A stretch of 64,000 nt of DNA from contig NZ_JBDPZD010000002.1 in the NCBI RefSeq assembly GCF_039872745.1, positions 992,001 to 1,056,000 on the forward strand, given 5' to 3'. Below the pieces are notes generated by a model that did not search any database, had not been told where the DNA came from, and saw only the letters and a program-made list of their open reading frames with translations. This DNA comes from Pelomonas paludis (GTDB lineage Bacteria > Pseudomonadota > Gammaproteobacteria > Burkholderiales > Burkholderiaceae_C). Positions within the stretch are counted from its first letter, which is position 1. The number at the start of each line of letters is the position of its first letter. The position numbers and the translations under genes were made by a program. Positions 1 to 8,552 of this stretch are shown here, in pieces.

Positions 1-1548
1 GCCATGGCGCGCTGGTGCGCGCGTTTTGGCAGCACGGTGACGGTGTGGGACTCGCGCGAGAACCCGCCGCAACGCGAGCGCTTGGGCGACGCGGGCCGCT
101 TCGTCAGCGGCGCGGTGCCGGTGGAGGGCATCAGCCTCGTGCTCAAGAGCCCAGGCCTGGCGCCGCACGATGCGCGCATCGCCCCGGCGCTGCAGGCGGG
201 CGTGCCGGTCAAGGGCGAGCTCGACCTGTTTGCCGACGCCTTGGCGGCCTTGAAGGCTCAGGCCCAGTATGCGCCCAAGGTGCTGGCCATCACCGGCACC
301 AATGGCAAGACCACCACCACCTGCATGACCGCACTGCTGGTGGAACGCGCTGGCCTGCGCGTGGGCCTGGCCGGCAACATCGGCCCGACCCTGCTCGACA
401 CGCTCTGGACCGCGCTCGACGCCGAGCCCGAGCCACAGCCGGTGGAGCCGCCCGCGCCCGTGGAGCTGGCCGAGGGCGAGGAGCCCCTGCCCATCGAGCC
501 GCCCCCGCCGCCGGGCCCCAGCTTCGAGGTGCTGCCCGAGGCCTGGGTGCTGGAGCTCTCGTCCTTCCAGCTCGACGGTGTGGAAGGCTTCGAGCCCACC
601 GCAGGCGCCGTACTCAACCTCACGCAAGACCACCTCGACTGGCACGGCGACATGGCCGCCTATGGCGCCGCCAAGGCGCGCGTCTTTGGCGCCGAGGGCC
701 TGCTCGTCATCAACCGCGACGACCCGCTGGTGGAGGCGATGGTGCCGGCCCCCGTGTTCGTCAAAGGGTCGCGCGGCAAGCCGGGGCGCACGCACACTCG
801 CCAGGTCTGCCGCTTCGGACTCAATGCGCCGACGCAGCCGGGCGATTTCGGCCTGGTCGAGGAGGGTGGCATTGCCTGGCTGGTGCGTGCCCGCGAGCTG
901 GACCCGACCATCAAGCGCGGCAAGAACGCCGAGGCCGAAGAGCTGATCATCCAGCGCCTGATGCCCGCCGATGCGCTGCGCGTGCGCGGCCGGCACAACG
1001 CGGCCAATGCCCTGGCCGCGCTGGCCCTGGCCAGTGCCGCCGGCTGCGAGCTGGCACCCATGCTGCACGGCCTGCGCGAGTACCGCGGCGAGCCGCACCG
1101 CGTGGAGCCCGTGGGCCGCATCGACGACGTCGAGTTCTACGACGACTCCAAGGGCACAAACGTCGGCGCCACCGTGGCGGCCATCTTGGGCCTGGGAGCA
1201 GACCGCGCACCCGCCAAGCTGGTGCTGATCCTCGGCGGCGACGGCAAGGGCCAGGACTTCAGCCCGCTGGCCGAGCCACTAGCGCGCTACGGCCGTGCAG
1301 TCGCCTTGATCGGCCGCGATGCCGCGCAGATCGAAGCGGCCACCACTGGCGCCGGCATCACGATGCAACACCACGCCAGCGTCGAGGCCGCCACGCGCTG
1401 GTGCCTGGAGCAGGCGCAAGCGGGAGACAGCGTGCTGCTCTCCCCGGCCTGCGCCAGCCTCGACATGTTCCGCAACTACGCGCACCGGGCCGAGGTCTTC
1501 ATCGCGGCCGTGCAGCAGCTGGCCGACGAGCGGGGGGCCACGCTGTGA
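1..1548 (+). CDS. murD: UDP-N-acetylmuramoylalanine--D-glutamate ligase, 5' end missing
   Basis: Cytoplasmic Mur ligase that adds D-glutamate to UDP-MurNAc-L-Ala using ATP. The P-loop GTNGKTTT is at about residue 98 of the visible part. The central ELSSFQLD motif, NLTQDHLDWHG and the C-terminal DDSKGTNVGAT motif follow in the usual order. The frame is open to base 1. The visible protein starts inside the N-terminal Rossmann domain, so roughly 20 residues lie outside the window and the ATG at position 4 is internal. A proline/glutamate-rich insertion (visible residues about 140-178) precedes ELSSFQLD and is not part of the usual MurD core. The stop overlaps the ftsW start (GTGA), so the two are probably translationally coupled. 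Confidence 0.96.
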   Translation, partial: AMARWCARFGSTVTVWDSRENPPQRERLGDAGRFVSGAVPVEGISLVLKSPGLAPHDARIAPALQAGVPVKGELDLFADALAALKAQAQYAPKVLAITGTNGKTTTTCMTALLVERAGLRVGLAGNIGPTLLDTLWTALDAEPEPQPVEPPAPVELAEGEEPLPIEPPPPPGPSFEVLPEAWVLELSSFQLDGVEGFEPTAGAVLNLTQDHLDWHGDMAAYGAAKARVFGAEGLLVINRDDPLVEAMVPAPVFVKGSRGKPGRTHTRQVCRFGLNAPTQPGDFGLVEEGGIAWLVRARELDPTIKRGKNAEAEELIIQRLMPADALRVRGRHNAANALAALALASAAGCELAPMLHGLREYRGEPHRVEPVGRIDDVEFYDDSKGTNVGATVAAILGLGADRAPAKLVLILGGDGKGQDFSPLAEPLARYGRAVALIGRDAAQIEAATTGAGITMQHHASVEAATRWCLEQAQAGDSVLLSPACASLDMFRNYAHRAEVFIAAVQQLADERGATL

Positions 1549-2795
1549 ACCTGCTGGCCTGGCTCCAAGCCCTGAAGCAGCGCCTGCTGGCGCCCAAGGA
1601 AGAAGACGCCAGCGTGCCGGTGCGCGACTGGGTCTCCACCTCGGCCGGGCGGCCCACGCAGCTGCAGGGCTTTGACACCACCCTCGTGTGGGTCGTCGTC
1701 GCGCTGATGGCCTGGAGCCTGCTGATGGTCTATTCGGCCTCCATCGCCCTGCCCGACAGCCCGCGCTTTGCCAAGTACCAGCCCACGCACTTCCTGACGC
1801 GGCATTGCATCGCCATTGGCGTGGCCGTGGTGGCTGCGCTCGTCACCGTGCAGGTGCCGGTGCAGACCTGGGAGCGCGTCGCGCCCTGGGTGTTTGTCAC
1901 GGCCCTGGTGCTGCTGGTGGCGGTGCTGGTGCCCGGCGTGGGCAAGGTAGTCAACGGCGCACGCCGCTGGATCCCACTGGGGGTGATGAACTTCCAGCCC
2001 AGCGAGCTGGCCAAGTTCGGCATCGCGCTCTATGCGGCCAACTACATGATGCGGCGCATGGAGGCGCGCGAGAACTTCGTGCGCGCCGTGCGGCCCATGG
2101 CCATCGCGCTGGCCTTCATCGGCCTCTTGCTGCTGGCCGAGCCCGACATGGGCGCCTTCATCGTCATCGCGGCCATCGCGATGGGCATCCTCTTCCTGGG
2201 CGGCGTCAACGGCCGCATGTTCCTGCTCAGCGTGGCCATCCTGCTCGGCGCCTTCGTGCTGATGATCAGCTTCAGCGAGTTCCGCCGCGAGCGCATCTTT
2301 GCCTACCTCAACCCCTGGGACGAGAAGTACGCCGCCGGCAAGGCCTACCAGCTGACGCACAGCCTGATCGCTTTCGGCCGCGGTGAGTGGTTCGGCCAGG
2401 GCCTGGGCAGCAGCGTCGAGAAGCTGCACTACCTGCCCGAGGCGCACACCGACTTCCTGCTCGCCGTGATCGGCGAAGAGCTGGGCCTCGTCGGCGTGGT
2501 GGTGGCCATCGGCGCCTTCTTCTGGCTGACCCGCCGCTGCTTCCTGATCGGCCGCCAGGCCATCGCCCTGGACCGCGTGTTTGCCGGCCTCTATGCCCAG
2601 GGCATCGGCATCTGGATCGGCGGCCAGGCCTTCATCAACATGGGCGTCAACCTCGGCGCCCTGCCCACCAAGGGCCTGACCCTGCCGCTGATGAGCTTTG
2701 GCGGCTCGGCGGTGTTGATGAATTGCATTGCGCTGGCCGTTGTCCTGCGCATTGATCTTGAGAACCGGCAAATGATGAAGGGGGGGCGCTCGTGA
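1545..2795 (+). CDS. ftsW: Lipid II polymerase/SEDS division protein FtsW
   Basis: SEDS-family membrane glycosyltransferase of the divisome, which polymerises lipid II together with FtsI. I take the GTG at 1545, which overlaps the murD stop as GTGA, giving 416 residues. A hydrophilic N-terminus of about 45 residues is followed by around ten hydrophobic segments. Family landmarks are GARRWIPLG, FQPSELAKF, AEPDMG, the large loop with LPEAHTDFLLAVIGEELG, and the C-terminal LPLMSFGGSA. Its place between murD and murG is the classical dcw order. It ends in another GTGA overlap with murG. Confidence 0.97.
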   Translation: MNLLAWLQALKQRLLAPKEEDASVPVRDWVSTSAGRPTQLQGFDTTLVWVVVALMAWSLLMVYSASIALPDSPRFAKYQPTHFLTRHCIAIGVAVVAALVTVQVPVQTWERVAPWVFVTALVLLVAVLVPGVGKVVNGARRWIPLGVMNFQPSELAKFGIALYAANYMMRRMEARENFVRAVRPMAIALAFIGLLLLAEPDMGAFIVIAAIAMGILFLGGVNGRMFLLSVAILLGAFVLMISFSEFRRERIFAYLNPWDEKYAAGKAYQLTHSLIAFGRGEWFGQGLGSSVEKLHYLPEAHTDFLLAVIGEELGLVGVVVAIGAFFWLTRRCFLIGRQAIALDRVFAGLYAQGIGIWIGGQAFINMGVNLGALPTKGLTLPLMSFGGSAVLMNCIALAVVLRIDLENRQMMKGGRS

Positions 2796-3871
2796 GCCAT
2801 CTCGTCATCATGGCGGCGGGTACTGGTGGGCACATCATCCCGGGCCTCGCGGTCGCTGAAGAGATGCAGCGCCGGGGCTGGACGGTGTCGTGGATCGGGA
2901 CCGAGGCTGGGCTCGAAAACAAGCTGGTGCCGGCCAAGGGCCTGCCACTTGACCGCCTGGCCTTCTCGGGCATGCGCGGCAAGGGCGCGGGCCATGCGCT
3001 GCGCGGCGCGGTCGGCTTCGTGAAGGCGCTCTGGCAGGCGCGGCGTGTGTTCAAGCAGCGTGGGGCCGATGCGGTGCTGGGCATGGGTGGCTATGTCTGC
3101 CTGCCCGGCGGCCTGATGGCCTGGCTGACCGGGCGGCCGCTGATGCTGATCAACGCCGACGCGGCGATGCTGCTGTCCAACCGCGTGCTGGCGCGCTTTG
3201 CCAAGCGCATCGGCTTTGGCTTTGATGGCGCAGCGGCAGCCACCACGAAGCGGGCGGTGGTGACGGGCAACCCGGTGCGTGCCGAGATCGAGACCCTGCC
3301 GCCACCTCCGCAACGCCTGCTGGGCCGCGAGGGGCCACTGCGCCTGCTGGTGGTGGGTGGCTCGCTGGGCGCACGCGCCATCAACGCCGTGGTGCCCGCT
3401 GCGCTGGCGCTGTGGCCGCAAGACGAGCGCCCCATCGTCAAACACCAGACGGGTGCTGCCAACCTGGCCGAGGTGCAAGCCGCCTATGCGGCCGCCGGCG
3501 TGGCGGGCGAGAGTGCCGACGTGCTGCCCTTCATCGACGACATGGCTGCCGCGCTGGCAGAGGCCGACCTCGTGCTGTGCCGCGCGGGCGCCATCACGGT
3601 GAGCGAACTCTGCGCCGCCGGCAGTGCCGCCATCCTGGTGCCGCTGGTCGTCAGCACCACCTCGCACCAGCGCGACAACGCGCGCTTCCTGGCGCAGCAC
3701 GGCGCCGGCATCCACCTGCCGCAGGAAGAGCTGAACGCAAAGCAGCTCTTCGCACTCGTGAACGAACACCACCGCCCGCAGCTCGCGCTGATGGGTGACA
3801 AGGCCCGCGCCCTGTCCCGCCCCCGGGCGGCAGCGCGTGTGGCGGATGAGATTGAAGGAATGTTGCGATGA
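2792..3871 (+). CDS. murG: UDP-GlcNAc:lipid I N-acetylglucosaminyltransferase MurG
   Basis: Peripheral membrane GT28 enzyme that converts lipid I to lipid II. The GTG start overlaps the ftsW stop, giving 359 residues, the usual size. The N-terminal loop MAAGTGGHIIPG, the second glycine-rich segment LGMGGYVCLPG and the C-terminal donor-site segment CRAGAITVSEL are all present. The adjacent LVPLVVSTTSHQRDNA matches the conserved region near the UDP-GlcNAc pocket. It is followed by an unusual 109-base spacer before murC; most other genes here overlap. Confidence 0.97.
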   Translation: MSHLVIMAAGTGGHIIPGLAVAEEMQRRGWTVSWIGTEAGLENKLVPAKGLPLDRLAFSGMRGKGAGHALRGAVGFVKALWQARRVFKQRGADAVLGMGGYVCLPGGLMAWLTGRPLMLINADAAMLLSNRVLARFAKRIGFGFDGAAAATTKRAVVTGNPVRAEIETLPPPPQRLLGREGPLRLLVVGGSLGARAINAVVPAALALWPQDERPIVKHQTGAANLAEVQAAYAAAGVAGESADVLPFIDDMAAALAEADLVLCRAGAITVSELCAAGSAAILVPLVVSTTSHQRDNARFLAQHGAGIHLPQEELNAKQLFALVNEHHRPQLALMGDKARALSRPRAAARVADEIEGMLR

Positions 3872-3879
3872 GTCGCGCT

Positions 3880-3978
3880 CTTGAAGGCCGTGGCCAGCGG
3901 GCCGAGCGCCGGGCCGCTCCCAAGCCGGCCCGCATCCCCTCGGGGGATCGGCCGATGTACGCATCGGACGAGGGGCTG
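3880..3978. repeat. GC-rich intergenic repeat with hairpin, copy 1 (murG-murC spacer)
   Basis: The non-coding murG-murC spacer contains a perfect hairpin, ATCCCC (3934-3939) pairing with GGGGAT (3943-3948). The reverse complement of the flank carries CTTGGGAGCGGCCCGGCG, which closely matches CTTGGGGCGGCCCGGCG in the spacer before ruvC at about 23817-23833. I read both as members of one dispersed intergenic repeat family. Similar GC-rich repeats are familiar from Burkholderiales genomes. Only two copies were recognised here and the boundaries are approximate. Confidence 0.55.
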
Positions 3979-3980
3979 AC

Positions 3981-5363
3981 ATGAAACATGCAGTGAAGCG
4001 CATTCACTTCGTGGGCATCGGCGGCGCCGGCATGAGTGGCATCGCCGAGATCCTGCACAACCTTGGATATGCGGTCAGCGGGTCTGACGCGGCGGAGTCA
4101 GCGACCACGCTGCGCCTGCGCGAACTGGGTCTGCGCGTCGAGATTGGCCACGCGGCCGAGCACATCGGCCAGGCCCAGGCCCTGGTGACGAGCACGGCGG
4201 TGAAGGCCGACAACCCCGAGGTGCTGGCCGCCCGCGAGCGGCACATCCCGGTGGTGGCTCGCGCCGTGATGCTGGCCGAGCTGATGCGCCTGCGCGCAGG
4301 CATCGCCATCGCCGGCACGCATGGCAAGACGACGACGACCTCGCTGGTCACGGCCATCCTGGTCGAGGCAGGCCTGGACCCGACCTTCGTGATCGGCGGC
4401 AAGCTGAACGCCGCTGGCGCGAACTCTCGCCTCGGCCAGGGCGAGTTCATCGTCGTCGAGGCCGACGAGAGCGATGCCAGCTTCCTGCACCTGAGCCCCG
4501 TGCTCTCGGTCGTGACCAATATCGACGAAGACCACATGGACACCTATGGCCACTCGGTGGAGCGGCTGCATGGCGCCTTCGTGGACTTCCTGCACCGCAT
4601 GCCTTTCTATGGCGCGGCGGTGATGTGCGCCGACGACGCTGGCGTGCAGGTTGTGTTGCCGCGCATCCAGCGGCCCGTGGTCACCTACGGCCTCGGCGAG
4701 GGCGTGACGGTGCGCGCGGTGAACGTGCAGCCCGGCGCACAGATGCGCTTCACCTGCCAGCGCGACGACGCGCCGGACCTGGACATCGAGCTCAACCTGG
4801 CCGGCGAGCACAACGTGCGCAATGCGCTGGCCGCCATCGCGGTGGCCACCGAGATTGGTGTTGAGGATGCCGCCATCCAGCGCGCGCTGGCCGGCTTCTC
4901 GGGCGTGGGCCGGCGCTTTGAGCGGCACGGCCAGTGGCCGGCTGCCGGGGGCGGCAGCTTCCTGCTGATCGACGACTACGGCCACCACCCGGTGGAGATG
5001 GCCGCCGTGCTGTCCGCCGCGCGCGGCGCCTTCCCGGGGCAGCGCCTGGTGCTGGCCTTCCAGCCCCACCGCTACACCCGCACGCGCGACTGCTTTGCCG
5101 ACTTTGTGGCGGTGATGCGGCAGGCCGACGTGGTGCTGCTGACCGAGGTCTACAGCGCGGGCGAGGCGCCCATTACCGGCGCCACAGGCAGTGCGCTGGC
5201 CCAGGCCGTGGGCACGCCGCACTTTGTGGGCGCCGTGTCCGACATGCCTGCTGCGCTGGCCCAGCTCACGCGCGCGGGCGACGTGGTGATCGGCATGGGC
5301 GCGGGCTCGATGAGCCAGTTGCCCGCCCTCGTTGCCAAGCACTTTGAAGGAGCCTCGGCATGA
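3981..5363 (+). CDS. murC: UDP-N-acetylmuramate--L-alanine ligase
   Basis: Cytoplasmic ATP-dependent Mur ligase adding the first amino acid, L-alanine, to UDP-MurNAc. The 460 residues show the N-terminal HFVGIGGAGMSGIAE Rossmann loop, the P-loop GTHGKTTTT at about residue 112, VEADESDASFLHL and the C-terminal DDYGHHPVE and FQPHRYTRT motifs. A GAGGGG ribosome-binding site lies five bases before the ATG. The stop overlaps the ddlB start as ATGA. Confidence 0.97.
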   Translation: MKHAVKRIHFVGIGGAGMSGIAEILHNLGYAVSGSDAAESATTLRLRELGLRVEIGHAAEHIGQAQALVTSTAVKADNPEVLAARERHIPVVARAVMLAELMRLRAGIAIAGTHGKTTTTSLVTAILVEAGLDPTFVIGGKLNAAGANSRLGQGEFIVVEADESDASFLHLSPVLSVVTNIDEDHMDTYGHSVERLHGAFVDFLHRMPFYGAAVMCADDAGVQVVLPRIQRPVVTYGLGEGVTVRAVNVQPGAQMRFTCQRDDAPDLDIELNLAGEHNVRNALAAIAVATEIGVEDAAIQRALAGFSGVGRRFERHGQWPAAGGGSFLLIDDYGHHPVEMAAVLSAARGAFPGQRLVLAFQPHRYTRTRDCFADFVAVMRQADVVLLTEVYSAGEAPITGATGSALAQAVGTPHFVGAVSDMPAALAQLTRAGDVVIGMGAGSMSQLPALVAKHFEGASA

Positions 5364-6334
5364 CGCCTCCGGTCAAGCTCGATATCGACGCGCGCAGCCT
5401 CGGCAAGGTGGCCGTGCTGATGGGCGGCCACAGCGCGGAGCGCGAGGTCTCACTGATGAGCGGCGGCGGCGTGCTCGCGGCGTTGCAGTCGGCCGGCGTG
5501 AACGCTCACGGCTTTGACCCCGCCCAGCAGCCGCTGCAGGCGCTGAAAGACCAGGGCTATGCGCGCGCCTTCATCGCGCTGCATGGACGCGGCGGCGAGG
5601 ACGGCACCATCCAAGGCGCGCTGGAATGGCTGGGCCTGCCCTACACGGGCTCGGGCGTGATGGCCTCCAGCGTGGCGATGGACAAGACCACGACCAAGCG
5701 CGTCTGGCACAACGAGGGCCTCTCCACGCCGCAGTACCTGGCGCTCTCGCGCGCGGAGCTGACGCGCGAGCGCATCCGCCAGATCCCCGACGAGCTCGGG
5801 CTGCCCGTGATGGTGAAGCCGCCGCACGAGGGCAGCAGCATCGGCATCACCAAGGCGGCCGGCTACTCGGAGATGCAAGGCGCGGTCGAGCTGGCGCTGG
5901 GCTTTGACGACGAGCTGCTGTTCGAGCAATGCATCGAAGGCCCCGAGCTGACCTGCGCCGTGCTGGGCGAGGGTGCGGCCGCCGTGGCGCTGCCGGTGAT
6001 CGAGATCCGCGCGGTGGCGGGCAACTACGACTACGAGAACAAATACAAGACCGACACGACCGAGTACCTGTTCGGCAGCCTCGCGCCCGCGCTTGAGGCC
6101 GAGATCCAGCAACTGGTACTGCGCGCCTACCGGCTGCTGGGCTGCCGGGGCTGGGGCCGCGCCGACCTGATGCTGCGCCGCAGTGACATGAAGCCCTTCC
6201 TGCTGGAGATGAACACCAGCCCGGGCATGACCTCGCACTCGCTCGTCCCCAAGGCCGCGCAGGCCGTGGGCATCGACTACCCGCATCTGTGCCTGTGGCT
6301 GCTGGCCCAGGCGCGGCTGGACCGCCAGGCCTGA
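5360..6334 (+). CDS. ddlB: D-alanine--D-alanine ligase
   Basis: ATP-grasp ligase that makes the D-Ala-D-Ala dipeptide for UDP-MurNAc-pentapeptide. The 324 residues contain VLMGGHSAEREVSLMSG at the N-terminus, the ATP-grasp VMVKPPHEGSSIGI, and the metal-binding C-terminal FLLEMNTSPGMTSHSLVPKAA. AAGGAG lies seven bases before the ATG. It overlaps murC by four bases and precedes ftsQ by 16 bases, the standard dcw position for a DdlB-type enzyme. Confidence 0.96.
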   Translation: MTPPVKLDIDARSLGKVAVLMGGHSAEREVSLMSGGGVLAALQSAGVNAHGFDPAQQPLQALKDQGYARAFIALHGRGGEDGTIQGALEWLGLPYTGSGVMASSVAMDKTTTKRVWHNEGLSTPQYLALSRAELTRERIRQIPDELGLPVMVKPPHEGSSIGITKAAGYSEMQGAVELALGFDDELLFEQCIEGPELTCAVLGEGAAAVALPVIEIRAVAGNYDYENKYKTDTTEYLFGSLAPALEAEIQQLVLRAYRLLGCRGWGRADLMLRRSDMKPFLLEMNTSPGMTSHSLVPKAAQAVGIDYPHLCLWLLAQARLDRQA

Positions 6335-6350
6335 TCGAACCAGCGCTGCC

Positions 6351-7220
6351 ATGAGCCTGTCGTCCACCCCGTCCACTACACCCCAGCCCTTCGATGTGCG
6401 CGTGATGAACGCCGCCACCGCGCTGCTGGTGGTGGGCGCGGTGGTGGCCGTGCTGGCCTTTGGCCTGCGCTGGGTGGTGCGCCAGCCGGTGTTTGCGCTG
6501 CGCGCCATCGAGGTGGCGGGCGAGGTGGAGCGCAACAGCGCCGCCTCGCTGCGGGCCAATGCACTGCCCAGGCTGCAAGGCTCGTTCTGGAGCCTGAGCC
6601 TGAAGGAAGCACGCTCCGCTTTTGAAGGCGCCCCCTGGGTGCGCCACGCGCGCGTGCAAAAGCTCTGGCCGATGCAGTTGCGCGTGCAGATCGAGGAGCA
6701 CCATGCCGCCGCGTATTGGGAACTGCGCGGGGAGCTGCGTGGCGATGACGCCGAGCCCGAAGCGGGCAGCAGCCGCGCGCTGGTCAACACCTTCGGCGAG
6801 GTCTTCCAGGCCAACACCGGCGACGTCGAAGACGAGCCGCTCCCGACGCTGTCGGGCCCACCGGGCACCGCCTCCCAGATGCTGCGCATGTGGCAGCAGC
6901 TGTCCAGCCAGCTGCGCAACCTGGGCGAAGGCGCCGAGGGGCTGGAGCGCATTGAACGCCTGGAGCTGTCCAGCCGCGGGTCCTGGCGCGCCCAGTTTGC
7001 GGGCGACGCCGAGATCGAAATCGGACGCGGCAGCGACGCCGAGATCGAGGCCCGGGTGGCGCGCTTCGTCCAGACCCTGCCGCAAATCACCGCCCGTTAC
7101 CGGACCGCCCTGCTCTCGGCCGACCTGCGCCACCAGGACGGATATGCCGTCCGGCTGCGTGGTGTTTCCACCCAAACCCCTCCCGCCCGCCCGGGTAAAC
7201 CCGCAAAACAAAACCACTGA
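6351..7220 (+). CDS. ftsQ: Cell division protein FtsQ
   Basis: Bitopic divisome protein linking early cytoplasmic and late periplasmic division proteins (FtsB/FtsL). A short cytoplasmic tail is followed by one membrane segment at about residues 20-42 (LLVVGAVVAVLAFGLRWVV). Next comes the POTRA domain (FALRAIEVAGEVERN to QLRVQIEEHHAAAYW) and the beta domain with LVNTFGEVFQAN. At 289 residues it has the usual betaproteobacterial size. The C-terminal basic tail (RPGKPAKQNH) ends eight bases before ftsA. No strong ribosome-binding site is visible, so it may depend on readthrough from ddlB. Confidence 0.93.
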   Translation: MSLSSTPSTTPQPFDVRVMNAATALLVVGAVVAVLAFGLRWVVRQPVFALRAIEVAGEVERNSAASLRANALPRLQGSFWSLSLKEARSAFEGAPWVRHARVQKLWPMQLRVQIEEHHAAAYWELRGELRGDDAEPEAGSSRALVNTFGEVFQANTGDVEDEPLPTLSGPPGTASQMLRMWQQLSSQLRNLGEGAEGLERIERLELSSRGSWRAQFAGDAEIEIGRGSDAEIEARVARFVQTLPQITARYRTALLSADLRHQDGYAVRLRGVSTQTPPARPGKPAKQNH

Positions 7221-7228
7221 GGACTCAA

Positions 7229-8458
7229 ATGGCCAAGGAATACAAGGATCTGGTCGTCGGCCTGGATATCGGTACCGCCAAGATCATGGCGGTGGTGGCC
7301 GAGGTATTGCCGGGCGGCGAGTTGCGTTTGGCCGGCATGGGCGTGGCCCCGAGCAATGGCCTCAAACGTGGGGTGGTAGTCAATATCGATGCCACGGTCC
7401 AGTCCATCCAGCAGGCCCTGAAAGAGGCCGAAATGATGGCCGACTGCAAAATATCTAGGGTTTACACGGGGATCACGGGCAGCCATATCCGCGGGCAAAA
7501 CTCCACCGGCATGGTGATCGTGCGGGACAAGGAGGTCACGCCGGTGGATGTGGCGCGGGTGGTTGAAACCGCCAAGGCCATCAATATCCCCAACGACCAG
7601 CGCCTGCTGCTGGTGGAACCCCAGGAATTCGTGATCGACGGTCACGAGGTCAAAGAGCCGATTGGAATGAGCGGCGGCCGGCTGGAGGTTCGGGTCCATA
7701 TCGTGACCGGCGCCCAAAGCGCCGCCGAAAACATCGTCAAATGCGTGCGCCGCTGTGGTTTGGAGGTCGAGCAACTGGTGCTGAATCCCAGCGCCTCCAG
7801 CCTGGCCACCCTGACGCCGGACGAGCGGGACCTGGGCGTGGCCCTGGTCGATATTGGGGCCGGAACGACCGACGTCGCCATCTTCACCGGCGGCTCCATC
7901 CGCCACACCGCCGTCATCCCCATCGCCGGTGACCTGATCACCAGCGACATCGCCATGGCCCTGCGCACGCCCACCAAGGACGCCGAGGAGATCAAGGTCG
8001 AGCACGGGGTGGCCAAGCAGCTGCTGGCCGAGCCATCGGACCAGGTCGAGGTGCCGGGCTTGGGCGACCGCAGCCCCCGGATGCTGTCGCGCCAGGCCCT
8101 GGCCGGCGTGATTGAACCGCGGGTTGAGGAAATCTTTTCCCTGGTGCACCAGGTCATCCGCGAAAGCGGGTATGAGGAAGTGCTGTCGTCGGGGATTGTC
8201 CTGACCGGCGGTTCGGCCGTGATGCCGGGAATGATCGAACTGGCCGAAGACATTTTTCTCAAACCAGTCCGCCGTGGCCTGCCCACCTATCGCGGCGCCC
8301 TCAACGACATGGTGGCAAACCCCAGGTCAGCCACCGTGATGGGTTTGCTGGAAGAGGCCCGACTGGCCCGAACCCGGGGTTTGAAGGCCGCTCAACAAGC
8401 GGGTTCCGTCCAAACCATGTTGGGGCGGATGAAGGATTGGTTCATGGGCAACTTCTGA
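7229..8458 (+). CDS. ftsA: Cell division protein FtsA
   Basis: Actin-like ATPase that anchors FtsZ to the inner membrane. The 409 residues begin with the phosphate-1 motif VGLDIGTAKIMAVV, followed by the SHIRGQNS region, the phosphate-2 motif VDIGAGTTDVAIF and the adenosine motif VLTGGSAVMPGM. The C-terminus LGRMKDWFMGNF is the amphipathic membrane-targeting helix. GAGGA lies five bases before the ATG. Codon use differs from the neighbours, with AAA, ATA, TCT, AGG and GTT in a row at 7448-7462. Confidence 0.97.
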   Translation: MAKEYKDLVVGLDIGTAKIMAVVAEVLPGGELRLAGMGVAPSNGLKRGVVVNIDATVQSIQQALKEAEMMADCKISRVYTGITGSHIRGQNSTGMVIVRDKEVTPVDVARVVETAKAINIPNDQRLLLVEPQEFVIDGHEVKEPIGMSGGRLEVRVHIVTGAQSAAENIVKCVRRCGLEVEQLVLNPSASSLATLTPDERDLGVALVDIGAGTTDVAIFTGGSIRHTAVIPIAGDLITSDIAMALRTPTKDAEEIKVEHGVAKQLLAEPSDQVEVPGLGDRSPRMLSRQALAGVIEPRVEEIFSLVHQVIRESGYEEVLSSGIVLTGGSAVMPGMIELAEDIFLKPVRRGLPTYRGALNDMVANPRSATVMGLLEEARLARTRGLKAAQQAGSVQTMLGRMKDWFMGNF

Positions 8459-8481
8459 ATTGCTCTTTCTCACCACAAAAG

Positions 8482-8501
8482 GCTGAAAAAAATGTTTCAG
8501 C
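8482..8501 (+). other. Small hairpin in the ftsA-ftsZ spacer
   Basis: GCTGAAA (8482-8488) pairs perfectly with TTTCAGC (8495-8501) around a six-base loop, 24 bases after ftsA. There is no T-run behind it, so it is probably not a full terminator. It could attenuate or process the transcript ahead of ftsZ, a gene usually expressed at higher levels than ftsA. The 94-base spacer may also hold a promoter, but no convincing -35/-10 pair is visible. Confidence 0.4.
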
Positions 8502-8552
8502 ATCTAGTCATCGGCGTGGCCCGCAGGGCACAATTGCAGCAGGAGGTTTGAT

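Noticed and set aside
1476..2771. Antisense frame opposite ftsW
   Set aside because: His/Gln/Asp-rich shadow of a membrane protein gene.
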